Shown here piece by piece: positions 1 through 5,730 of a stretch of DNA of 5,730 bases. The translations under genes were made by a program, and so were the position numbers. The stretch lies in NCBI GenBank assembly GCA_003516285.1, contig DPCK01000053.1, forward strand, positions 131 to 5,860, in the 5' to 3' direction. Position 1 is the first letter of the stretch. Every line of letters starts with the position of its first letter. The DNA comes from Lutibacter sp. GTDB taxonomy: Bacteria; Bacteroidota; Bacteroidia; Flavobacteriales; Flavobacteriaceae. The notes under the pieces were generated by a model that saw nothing but the letters and a program-made list of their open reading frames with translations, was not told the origin of the DNA and made no database searches.

Positions 1-894
1 CACTGCCAAATCATATTCAATTTCAGGATTTGGATTTGCCATCGCAAAAACAATTGGGTCTTTTGCCATCGTCATTAACATAGCCGGCGTTACAAGATCT
101 CCTTTTGAAAGTCCGATAAAAACATCACAGTCAACCATTGCTTCTTCCAAAGAATGTAAATCCCTGCTTGTGGCAAACTCCGCTTTTTGTGCATTCAAAT
201 TAGGGGCGTCTTTTCTGATAACGCCTTTACTGTCGCACATCACCAAATTTTCTCTAGAAGCGCCAATTGCCAAATACAATCTTGAGCAGGAAATGGCTGC
301 GGCCCCAGCGCCACTTACCACAATTTTAACTTTTGAAAGGTCTTTTCCTGTTATTTCAACCGCATTTTTTAAGGCTGCCGCGGAAATGATTGCTGTGCCG
401 TGTTGGTCATCGTGCATTACAGGAATATCCAATTCTTCTTTCAGTCTGCGTTCAATTTCGAAAGCTTCCGGTGCTTTGATGTCTTCCAGATTAATACCTC
501 CAAAAGTGACTGAAATATTTTTTACGGTTTCAATAAATTTCTCCACATCGTGTGTGTCCACTTCAATATCAAAAACATCGATATCCGCGAATATTTTAAA
601 AAGCAATCCTTTTCCTTCCATTACTGGTTTTCCTGCCATTGCCCCAATATCGCCCAATCCTAAAACTGCAGTTCCGTTAGAAATAACGGCCACTAAATTT
701 CCTTTTGCGGTATATTTATAAACATCATCCGGATTTTTTTCGATGGCCAAACACGGTTCCGCCACACCCGGTGAATATGCCAACGACAAATCTCGTTGCG
801 TTGCGTGTTTTTTTGTTGGTACTACTTGAATCTTGCCCGGACTCGGGTATTGATGGTATAATAAAGCTTCGCTCTGTTTTTTAGAATCGCTCAT
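1..894 (-). CDS. maeB: NADP-dependent malic enzyme, MaeB type (N-terminal part, cut by left edge)
   Basis: Oxidative decarboxylation of malate to pyruvate and CO2 with reduction of NAD(P), in the cytoplasm; it links the TCA cycle to pyruvate and supplies reducing power. The frame is open from ATG at 894 to position 1, giving 298 residues without a stop. Visible motifs: SLAYSPGVAEPC (37-48) with the probable catalytic Tyr40; PVMEGKGLLFK (90-100) with the probable catalytic Lys95; FGGINLEDI (131-139) with metal-ligand candidates Glu137 and Asp138; HDDQHGTA (161-168) with a third metal ligand; GAGAAA (195-200), the dinucleotide-binding loop; and FAMANPNPE (283-291). These are typical of bacterial MaeB. 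Full-length MaeB proteins are about 750 residues with a phosphotransacetylase-like C-terminal domain that makes them responsive to acetyl-CoA; that part would lie outside the window, so its presence is inferred. NADP preference is a family assumption. No Shine-Dalgarno is seen before the ATG, but a -7 box lies about 30 bases upstream. The gene lies downstream of the CoA-transferase gene on the same strand but behind a terminator, so it is probably its own unit. Confidence 0.95.
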   Translation of the reverse strand, partial: MSDSKKQSEALLYHQYPSPGKIQVVPTKKHATQRDLSLAYSPGVAEPCLAIEKNPDDVYKYTAKGNLVAVISNGTAVLGLGDIGAMAGKPVMEGKGLLFKIFADIDVFDIEVDTHDVEKFIETVKNISVTFGGINLEDIKAPEAFEIERRLKEELDIPVMHDDQHGTAIISAAALKNAVEITGKDLSKVKIVVSGAGAAAISCSRLYLAIGASRENLVMCDSKGVIRKDAPNLNAQKAEFATSRDLHSLEEAMVDCDVFIGLSKGDLVTPAMLMTMAKDPIVFAMANPNPEIEYDLAV

Positions 895-923
895 AATGTT
901 ACTAATTTAAAAAAATTGAATCA

Positions 924-948
924 CAAAGTTAACCATTATTGACCCAAA
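924..948 (-). promoter_or_regulatory. Candidate Bacteroidota promoter for the malic enzyme gene
   Basis: On the minus strand, 931-924 reads TAACTTTG, a full match to the Bacteroidota -7 consensus TAnnTTTG, ending 29 bases before the ATG at 894. The -33 side is less clear: TTTG at 948-945 is only 13 bases away, shorter than the usual spacing near 19, while TTTC at 953-950 has a better spacing of 18 bases but a poorer match. The expected transcript would have a leader of roughly 20-25 bases. Position and -7 match make this likely the real promoter; no start site can be proven from sequence. Confidence 0.5.
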
Positions 949-1087
949 GGAAAGCTAATATTTATCATAGTTTCAAAATAAATGGAAATCGAAATCTCTA
1001 AAATAAGGCTATTTTACAGTGTGTATTTTTAAAAAAAAGAATTATAAATTGCAGGATGTTTTGATCATTCAACATCTTCACAAAACT

Positions 1088-1111
1088 AAAAAAGCCCCTT
1101 AAAAAGGGGCT
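1088..1111 (-). terminator. Intrinsic terminator after the CoA-transferase gene
   Basis: GCCCCTT (1094-1100) pairs with AAGGGGC (1104-1110) around a 3-base loop; A1093/T1111 extends the stem to 8 pairs. On the minus strand the stem is followed at once by six T (1093-1088, the first shared with the stem) and then a further T-rich stretch, as expected for a Rho-independent terminator. It begins 20 bases past the CoA-transferase stop codon at 1134-1132. On the plus strand there is no good T-tract, so it acts in one direction. It separates the CoA-transferase transcript from the malic enzyme gene. Confidence 0.88.
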
Positions 1112-1131
1112 CTTAAAGATAATTAACCAAA

Positions 1132-2661
1132 CTATAATAAATGAACTTCTACCAATTTTTTCATAGTGCCTTGCGTTTTTAAATCGAGATGCCAGCTAAA
1201 TGCTTTTTCCATCACATGTGGTGTTTGACCTCCTCGTTTTAATGCTTCTTCAACGTAATCTTGCATTTGCTCTTTGTAATCGGGATGCATACAATTGTCA
1301 ATAATAACTTGTGCGCGTTCTTTTGGGGCCAACCCTCTTAAATCGGCCAAACCTTGTTCTGTTACCAAAATATCTACATCGTGTTCTGTATGATCGTGGT
1401 GTGAAACCATTGGAACTACGTGTGAAATAGTGTCGTTTTTGGATGACGACGGACAAACAAAAATGCTTAAGTAGGCACTTCTGGCAAAATCTCCCGATCC
1501 TCCAATTCCGTTCATCATATGTGTTCCGCCCAAATGTGTGGAATTCACATTTCCGTAAATATCAAATTCAATGGCGGTGTTTATAGCAATAATCCCCAAT
1601 CTTCTAATTACTTCAGCTGCATTGCTGATATTTTGCGGCCTTAACACAATTTTGTTTTTATAATCTTTAAAATTTCCAATGAATTTTTTATAACATTCTT
1701 CGGAAACCGTGATGGATGAAGCCGATGCAAAAATCATTTTGCCTGCATCAAACAATTCAAAAGTGCTGTCTTGCAACACTTCGGAATACATCGTCAAGTT
1801 TTCAAAAGGACTGTTTACAAAACCCGACAACACGGAATTTGCTATTTTTCCGATGCCTACCTGAATAGGCAATAAAGAATTGGTCAACCTTCCTTCTGTC
1901 ACTTCATTTTCCAAAAATTTAAGAATATACTTGGCAATGGCCGTGGTGTTTTCATCGGGTGCAGAAATTTTTGCCGGACTGTCAGGTCGATCCGTAAATA
2001 CAACAGCGATTACTTTTTTAGGATCAATTTTTATGTACTCCGTTCCAATTCGTGTTTCGGGATCGGTAATGGCGATTATGTTTCTGTTCGGATAAGGTTT
2101 CGGGATAAATACATCGTGTATTCCTTTAAAAGATAAAGGGATGGAAACGTTTATTTCAATAATGATTTCATCGGCCAAAGCAGCAAAATTCGCTGAATTG
2201 CCCACTGATGTGGTTGGAATAATAAATCCGTTCGCATCAATATATGTTGCTTCAATAATGGCCATATCCACTTTTGGCAAATGCTGGTTGTGCAACATTT
2301 CCGCAGTTTCGCTTAAATGCTGGTCAACATAAAGCACCTCACCCGTATTGATTGATTTACGCAAAGTAGGATCGGCCTGAAAAGGCATTCTTTTATAAAT
2401 AGCGTGGTTTTTTGCCAAATCGGCATCGGTATCATATCCAAGGGAAGCGCCGCTTAAAAGGGTGATTTGTATATCTTCTGTTTCGGCACGCTTTGCAAAA
2501 GCAGGCAAAACTGATTTGCTGTCTCCGGCTTTTGTAAATCCACTCACTCCAACAATTGAATTGTTTTTAATAAATTTCGCGGCCTCTTCAGGCGTAAAAA
2601 TTATTTTCTTATAATTCTCGAAAAGAATTCGCTCCATCCTTACTTCTTTGTTGTATTGCAT
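1132..2661 (-). CDS. Succinate CoA-transferase (acetate:succinyl-CoA type, class I, AarC/Cat1/ScpC family)
   Basis: Cytoplasmic enzyme moving CoA between succinate and a short-chain acyl partner, most likely succinyl-CoA + acetate to succinate + acetyl-CoA or the reverse, through a covalent glutamyl-CoA intermediate. Complete at 509 residues; family members are about 500. Key sites: SVGNSANF (152-159); QVGIGKIANSVLSGF (267-281), near the oxyanion hole; MYSEVLQD (291-298) with the probable catalytic Glu294; Asn347; MNGIGGSGDFARS (383-395) with Gly388; TEQGLADLRGL (434-444) with Glu435. Glu294, Asn347, Gly388 and Glu435 coincide with the active-site numbering I recall for Acetobacter aceti AarC, so the active site looks intact. 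Start: ATG at 2661 is the longest option. A second ATG at 2637 (Met9, MERILFEN) lines up better with the MTERI start of AarC and has AAGAAG and TAAGG just upstream, so the true protein may be 501 residues. Partner acid is uncertain: acetate, propionate and 4-hydroxybutyrate transferases share these motifs. The gene has its own terminator and faces an AraC-type regulator across 133 bp. Confidence 0.95.
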   Translation of the reverse strand: MQYNKEVRMERILFENYKKIIFTPEEAAKFIKNNSIVGVSGFTKAGDSKSVLPAFAKRAETEDIQITLLSGASLGYDTDADLAKNHAIYKRMPFQADPTLRKSINTGEVLYVDQHLSETAEMLHNQHLPKVDMAIIEATYIDANGFIIPTTSVGNSANFAALADEIIIEINVSIPLSFKGIHDVFIPKPYPNRNIIAITDPETRIGTEYIKIDPKKVIAVVFTDRPDSPAKISAPDENTTAIAKYILKFLENEVTEGRLTNSLLPIQVGIGKIANSVLSGFVNSPFENLTMYSEVLQDSTFELFDAGKMIFASASSITVSEECYKKFIGNFKDYKNKIVLRPQNISNAAEVIRRLGIIAINTAIEFDIYGNVNSTHLGGTHMMNGIGGSGDFARSAYLSIFVCPSSSKNDTISHVVPMVSHHDHTEHDVDILVTEQGLADLRGLAPKERAQVIIDNCMHPDYKEQMQDYVEEALKRGGQTPHVMEKAFSWHLDLKTQGTMKKLVEVHLL

Positions 2662-2794
2662 ATGATTTATTTAAAAAATTAACACTAATTTGCTCAAATA
2701 AAATGTTAACCCCATTCATTTAGGGTTGCAATGTAGCAATTCTAAGCCCTATCCATATATTTAAAATGATCAATGATTTATTCAAATCTGGCAA
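2662..2794. promoter_or_regulatory. Divergent promoter/operator region between the CoA-transferase and AraC-family genes
   Basis: Both genes must be transcribed outward from this 133-bp, AT-rich stretch. On the minus strand 2702-2695 reads TTTATTTG, a 7-of-8 match to the -7 consensus TAnnTTTG, with a leader of about 30 bases to the CoA-transferase ATG at 2661; no -33 element stands at the right distance. For the plus strand, TATATTTA at 2756-2763 is a weak -7 candidate. Between them lies a repeat cluster at 2722-2750, listed separately. No Shine-Dalgarno is evident for the ATG at 2795. The promoters are therefore tentative; that the region is regulatory is strongly implied by gene orientation. 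Confidence 0.5.
2722..2750. repeat. Nested inverted and direct repeats, candidate operator
   Basis: AGGG (2722-2725) and CCCT (2747-2750) form an outer inverted pair around TTGC (2726-2729) and GCAA (2736-2739), which are separated by 6 bases. The same bases also form a direct repeat, GCAAT at 2728-2732 and again at 2736-2740, 8 bases apart. AraC-family regulators usually bind directly repeated half-sites, and LacI/TetR-type proteins bind inverted ones, so either reading is possible. The elements are short and could arise by chance in AT-rich DNA; the location midway between two divergent genes is the main support. Confidence 0.35.
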
Positions 2795-3613
2795 ATGAAA
2801 AAAAACACACATAAAGAAAAGTATTATTTAACTGAAGTTGATAAAATTGAACATAGCATTTACTGCCATCACGATTTGATGGGCGAGGTTTTTATTGATT
2901 CACATTCCCATAAAAAAGGTCAATTTATTTATACGGAAGGAGGAGTTGTTTACATAAAAACAGGAAATAAAACTCACTTTTTGCCCGCCAGGCATTATAT
3001 GTGGATTCCACCCGATATTGAACATTCCATTTATCCAAGCAAGCCTGAAGTGATTATGCGCAACTTATATTTTCCTGTAGAAAGTACAGATGCCGCGTTT
3101 TATCAAAGCGTAGGAATTTACCCGGTGAATGAATTGTTGTGGCAATTGTTGTGTTATACCAGAAAATGGGAAGGTGATATTTTTGAAAATGATGAAGAAA
3201 AATTTCCTGTGGTGACCGCTTTTAAAGTTTTGCTGGCACAAATTTCAACCGACCAATTGATGTTGACCCTTCCGCGTCCGAAAGATCCCAGACTGCAAAA
3301 AAGTATTGCTTATTTAAATGATAATTTGGACAAAAATATTAAGCTGACAGAAATTGCTGCTTATTTGGGAATGAGTGAAAGCTCGCTTCATCGGCTGTTT
3401 AAAAGTGATGTAAAAATGACTTTTATTTATTATTATATGCTGCTTAGAATGTTTAAAGCGCTGGAATATGTGCTTGAAAAGAAATACACCATCGGCGAAA
3501 TTGCATTGATGGTTGGTTATAGCAGCTTGCCCACTTTCAGCACTACTTTTTTAAAGATTTTAGGAAAAAGGCCTTCTGAATATTTACAAGGAAACAGGAT
3601 TTATGTGAAATAA
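2795..3613 (+). CDS. AraC-family transcriptional regulator with N-terminal cupin domain
   Basis: DNA-binding regulator of 272 residues, a normal size for the family. The N-terminal half looks like an AraC_binding cupin: DSHSHKKGQFIYTEGG (35-50) with His36 [by position in the HSHK motif, residues 37 and 39], a following small beta-barrel pattern (VVYIKTGN, 51-58), and WIPPDIEHSIY (70-80). Such domains bind small effectors or mediate dimerization; the ligand cannot be read from sequence. The C-terminal domain (about 165-265) carries two helix-turn-helix units: the first at about 183-204 (KLTEIAAYLGMSESSLHRLFK), the second at about 232-253, ending in the AraC signature GYSSLPTFSTTFLKILGKRPSEYL (241-264). 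ATG at 2795 is the first start after an in-frame stop at 2774-2776. No signal peptide or membrane segment. Divergent orientation to the succinate CoA-transferase gene makes that gene the most likely target, together with autoregulation; this is inference. Its stop lies 24 bases from the stop of the convergent SnoaL-like gene. Confidence 0.93.
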   Translation: MKKNTHKEKYYLTEVDKIEHSIYCHHDLMGEVFIDSHSHKKGQFIYTEGGVVYIKTGNKTHFLPARHYMWIPPDIEHSIYPSKPEVIMRNLYFPVESTDAAFYQSVGIYPVNELLWQLLCYTRKWEGDIFENDEEKFPVVTAFKVLLAQISTDQLMLTLPRPKDPRLQKSIAYLNDNLDKNIKLTEIAAYLGMSESSLHRLFKSDVKMTFIYYYMLLRMFKALEYVLEKKYTIGEIALMVGYSSLPTFSTTFLKILGKRPSEYLQGNRIYVK

Positions 3614-3637
3614 AAATCAAGTTGTTGTAGAAATTGA

Positions 3638-4009
3638 TTAAAACATCCCGTTTTCATTAATCATTTCAGCAGGGGTAGCTTGTGCAAAATCCCAAAGCTC
3701 CACAACTTTATTTCCTTCAAAACGGAAAATATGCATCACGGCATAATCTGTATCGTTCGGATTTTGTCTGAAACGAGAATGAACGGCCACCAAATCACCA
3801 TCTTCCAAAGCGCGTAGAATTTCAAAAATTTTATCGGGATTCATTTTAGCGTCTTCTTCAATCGCGAGCATTAAAGTATTTGCATCACCTTTAAAATAAA
3901 CATTGTGGTGCTTAAAATCCTTTCCAACATAAAGTTTAAATGCTTCTCTTGAGTTCCCTGCTGAAGCAAGTTTTAAAAAGTGCTGCGCTGATTCTTTTTT
4001 GGTTTGCAT
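3638..4009 (-). CDS. SnoaL-like / NTF2-family small protein
   Basis: A 123-residue protein with the size and pattern of the NTF2-like cone-shaped fold (SnoaL-like group, predicted aldol-condensation or polyketide-cyclase relatives, COG4922-like). Helical N-terminus with FLKLASAGNSREAFKLYV (11-28), then DFKHHNVYFKGD (31-42), a motif recurring in this group (His34, His35, Asn36), a middle helix (ANTLMLAIEEDAKMNP), and beta strands DLVAVHSRFRQ (72-82), YAVMHIFRFEGNKVVELWDFAQ (89-110) with His77, His93, Glu104, Trp106 and Asp107 lining the usual pocket position. ATG at 4009 is preceded by an in-frame stop 12 bases further upstream, so the start is secure. No signal peptide: probably cytoplasmic. 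The substrate is unknown; many members in Bacteroidota are annotated only by fold. It is preceded by the terminator of the molybdenum enzyme, so it is likely transcribed alone. No terminator is visible in the 24 bases before the convergent AraC gene. Confidence 0.85.
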   Translation of the reverse strand: MQTKKESAQHFLKLASAGNSREAFKLYVGKDFKHHNVYFKGDANTLMLAIEEDAKMNPDKIFEILRALEDGDLVAVHSRFRQNPNDTDYAVMHIFRFEGNKVVELWDFAQATPAEMINENGMF

Positions 4010-4043
4010 ACTTGTTTTGATTTATGAATCTTTTTGAAAGTAC

Positions 4044-4070
4044 AGCTAATTTAAAATAATATATTTAGCT
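4044..4070. repeat. Inverted repeat upstream of the SnoaL-like gene
   Basis: AGCTAA (4044-4049) and TTAGCT (4065-4070) are perfect inverted 6-mers separated by 15 AT-only bases. They lie 35-61 bases upstream of the ATG at 4009, where a promoter or operator would be expected, but no convincing TAnnTTTG box is seen here. Short AT-rich palindromes are common by chance, so a regulatory role is only possible. Confidence 0.25.
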
Positions 4071-4096
4071 ATTTCTATTTACTTAATTTTATTATG

Positions 4097-4122
4097 AAAA
4101 AAATCCCGCGATTGCGGGATTT
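4097..4122 (-). terminator. Intrinsic terminator after the molybdopterin oxidoreductase gene
   Basis: AAATCCCGC (4101-4109) pairs with GCGGGATTT (4114-4122) around the 4-base loop GATT, a 9-pair stem with a GC-rich core. Read on the minus strand, the stem runs into seven T (4103-4097), the classic Rho-independent layout. The stem begins 3 bases past the TAA stop at 4128-4126, so the molybdenum enzyme is the last gene of its transcript and any operon partners are upstream, beyond the right edge. Confidence 0.92.
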
Positions 4123-4125
4123 AAG

Positions 4126-5730
4126 TTAGTCTTCTTTTTTAGCTTCATCTTTAATGTAAAACATCGATGGATCGGGCCTAAAAGCCCTTTCAAACCAAAT
4201 TGGCCTGCGTTCTCCGTTTGGCCCAGGTGCAGGACGCGTCATTTTCATCCATTCTTTATATACCTCATGCGATTTGTTGGTGTCCACAAAAATATCGCCA
4301 TAATGTTCGTCTTTACCCGGTTTTTCAATGCGAACCCGTTGGTGCCAGCAATGCATGCCGCTGATAGGATCGGGGTGCACGGCGTGGGTAATATTTTGGT
4401 GTACTCCTCCGTCTTTCCAAAAAATTCGTTTGGAATCTTTGTCGGCTGATTCAAATGGTTCAATGCCAGAAATGGTATTCATTTTCCAGCCGCCTTTGCC
4501 ATTGCTTTCAATATTTACGGTATTGGTGGCCCACCTGTTTCCTGTTTTATCCTGAGGCCTTCTCCACCTGCCAATATGATGCGAACAGGCAACAACGCCG
4601 GGTTTCATACTTTGCGTTACCCAAACTTTATCGATGAAATAACCGATATCGGTATTCATTTTCACCAAATCGCCTGTTTTAAATCCCCAATTCGCCGCAT
4701 CGTCGGGATGCATCCAAATCGGATTTCTGTTTGAAATTTCCACCAGCCATTTTGCATTTCCTGAACGCGTATGAATCAACGCCGGCAGCCTGAAAGTCGG
4801 AACCAGCACATATTCTCCTTTTGATTTGTCCAAATTGTCGAGGTGAATATGGCTTTTTATATAGGTTGGTGTGGCATATTCCGGCCATTTCCAATCGACC
4901 ATGGTTTGCGAATAAAACTCATTTTTTCGCGATGGCGTTGGGAAACCAACCATGGCTTTTCCGTTAATCATCACCCCGATGTTTTTTCCGTCTTTGGAAA
5001 TAACATGGGTATTTTCATTCACTGTTGATCCCGCCAGTTGTACTTCGGTTAATAAGGTTTCATTCTTTTTGTACGATTCTCCGCTTTCAATTTCATAGGC
5101 GCCATACTTTTGCATGTACTCCAATTCAGTGATACCTTCTTTTTTGGCAGTTTCCGGCAAGCCCGGAACGCGTTCAAAAATGTATTGGTAATATTCGTCG
5201 ATAGTAATTTTTTCTCCCGGACGGTAAGGCGATTCAAAATGTTTGCGAATTCCCATACTTCCGTCGGGATCTATCCGCCAGCTTAATTCAATAAAAAATT
5301 CATCTTCTTCCCAAACTTCTCCAGGATTCACTTCATAAGTCAGTTGCACCGGTTTTCCATTTCTTCGCGCAGCTTCACGCAACACAGGCTGACGAAAAGC
5401 CACCCAAGTTCCGCCGTGCGTGGCGTAAGAATTGATATCGTGACGCTCGGAAGCCAATCCCATCGGCAACACAAAATCGGCATGAAAAGCAGTTTCGTTC
5501 CAAGTTGGCGTTAATGCGGCGTGCAATCCAAATTTACTTTCGTCCATAAACATTTCCATCCAGGTAAATCCGTCGGGATAGGTCCAAACCGGATTGAAAA
5601 CCCTCGAAAAATACACATCCAGTTTTCCCCTTCCTTCTTTTAGGAAATGCGGCAACAATTGGCTCATTTCAAAAAATGACAAAGGAAATTCTTTTGGAAA
5701 ATGCAATTCATTCCATTGTTTCTGTGGTTT
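4126..5730 (-). CDS. Molybdopterin oxidoreductase, DMSO reductase superfamily (C-terminal part, cut by right edge)
   Basis: Catalytic subunit type of a molybdenum (bis-molybdopterin guanine dinucleotide) enzyme that moves electrons to or from an unknown substrate. The frame is open from 5730 to TAA at 4126, 534 residues; the codons before 5706 (KPQKQWNE) show the gene continues past the edge, so the TTG at 5706 is internal. Numbering from the edge: TAFHADFVLPMG (80-91) followed by SERHD and YATHGG (94-107), the usual stretch near the pterin pocket; FPTPSRKNEFYS (263-274), the hallmark PSxKxExYS; RLPALIHTRSGNAKWL (314-329) and NRNPIWMHPDDAANWGFKTGDLVKM (334-358), the start of the dinucleotide-binding domain; CSHHIGRW (382-389); and HPDPISGM (452-459), the common near-terminal element. 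The N-terminal half, which would show a Tat signal, a [4Fe-4S] cluster motif and the Mo ligand, is missing, so location and subfamily cannot be decided. About 75 residues follow DPISGM, ending in a basic, Pro-rich then Lys/Glu/Asp-rich tail. Candidates include phenylacetyl-CoA acceptor oxidoreductase-like, sulfur-oxyanion or other respiratory reductases. Confidence 0.92.
   Translation of the reverse strand, partial: KPQKQWNELHFPKEFPLSFFEMSQLLPHFLKEGRGKLDVYFSRVFNPVWTYPDGFTWMEMFMDESKFGLHAALTPTWNETAFHADFVLPMGLASERHDINSYATHGGTWVAFRQPVLREAARRNGKPVQLTYEVNPGEVWEEDEFFIELSWRIDPDGSMGIRKHFESPYRPGEKITIDEYYQYIFERVPGLPETAKKEGITELEYMQKYGAYEIESGESYKKNETLLTEVQLAGSTVNENTHVISKDGKNIGVMINGKAMVGFPTPSRKNEFYSQTMVDWKWPEYATPTYIKSHIHLDNLDKSKGEYVLVPTFRLPALIHTRSGNAKWLVEISNRNPIWMHPDDAANWGFKTGDLVKMNTDIGYFIDKVWVTQSMKPGVVACSHHIGRWRRPQDKTGNRWATNTVNIESNGKGGWKMNTISGIEPFESADKDSKRIFWKDGGVHQNITHAVHPDPISGMHCWHQRVRIEKPGKDEHYGDIFVDTNKSHEVYKEWMKMTRPAPGPNGERRPIWFERAFRPDPSMFYIKDEAKKED

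Noticed and set aside
170..721. 183-residue open frame on the plus strand
   Set aside because: It lies wholly opposite the malic enzyme coding sequence, whose motifs are unmistakable on the minus strand; the plus-strand translation is low-complexity Ser/Ile/Phe-rich with no recognisable domain.
895..1131. A small gene or RNA in the gap between malic enzyme and CoA-transferase
   Set aside because: Apart from the promoter, a dyad and the terminator, the stretch is AT-rich with frequent stops in all frames and no recognisable RNA fold such as a riboswitch.
1880..2332. Two short plus-strand open frames (71 and 63 residues) that look hydrophobic
   Set aside because: They are antisense to the conserved middle of the CoA-transferase gene; the hydrophobic look comes from complementing a coding strand, and there is no start signal.
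4245..5237. Seven short open frames on both strands (60-75 residues)
   Set aside because: All lie within the molybdopterin oxidoreductase gene in other frames, with no domain and no start signals.
5704..5706. TTG at 5706 as the start of a complete 526-residue protein
   Set aside because: The reading frame stays open to the window edge (KPQKQWNE before it) and the protein begins in the middle of the molybdopterin oxidoreductase fold, so this is an internal Leu codon of a gene cut by the edge.
1..5730. A defence system, CRISPR array, insertion sequence or other mobile module
   Set aside because: No regularly spaced repeats, terminal inverted repeats, transposase, integrase, nuclease or toxin-like coding sequence is visible; all long frames are metabolic or regulatory.

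Overview
The window looks like a chromosomal piece of a member of the Bacteroidota, most likely a flavobacterium-like organism. This is inferred from the AT-rich DNA, the lack of clear Shine-Dalgarno sites before most genes, a match to the Bacteroidota -7 promoter box (TAnnTTTG) before the malic enzyme gene, and the general character of the proteins. No mobile element, CRISPR array, tRNA or rRNA is visible. Five genes are supported; two run off the window edges.

Layout from left to right. 1-894 (minus strand): the first 298 residues of a MaeB-type malic enzyme, whose C-terminal part lies beyond the left edge. 895-1131: a promoter for that gene and the intrinsic terminator of the next one. 1132-2661 (minus): a complete class I succinate/acetate CoA-transferase with the expected active-site residues. 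2662-2794: a 133-bp divergent intergenic region with repeats that may be an operator. 2795-3613 (plus): a cupin-type AraC-family regulator. 3638-4009 (minus): a small SnoaL/NTF2-like protein, convergent with the regulator. 4010-4125: the upstream region of the small gene and a strong terminator of the last gene. 4126-5730 (minus): the C-terminal 534 residues of a large molybdopterin oxidoreductase of the DMSO reductase superfamily, whose N-terminus lies beyond the right edge.

How the genes may work together: malic enzyme turns malate into pyruvate plus reduced cofactor. The CoA-transferase exchanges CoA between succinate and acetate (or another short acyl group). Both act around the C4-dicarboxylate/acetyl-CoA node. 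The AraC regulator, divergent from the CoA-transferase gene, is a natural candidate to control it, itself, or both. The molybdenum enzyme is a separate transcription unit; because a terminator follows it directly, any electron-transfer partners would be expected upstream, outside the window.

I see no clearly new multi-gene system. The least explained items are the subfamily and substrate of the molybdenum enzyme, the role of the SnoaL-like protein, and the repeats between the CoA-transferase and AraC genes.
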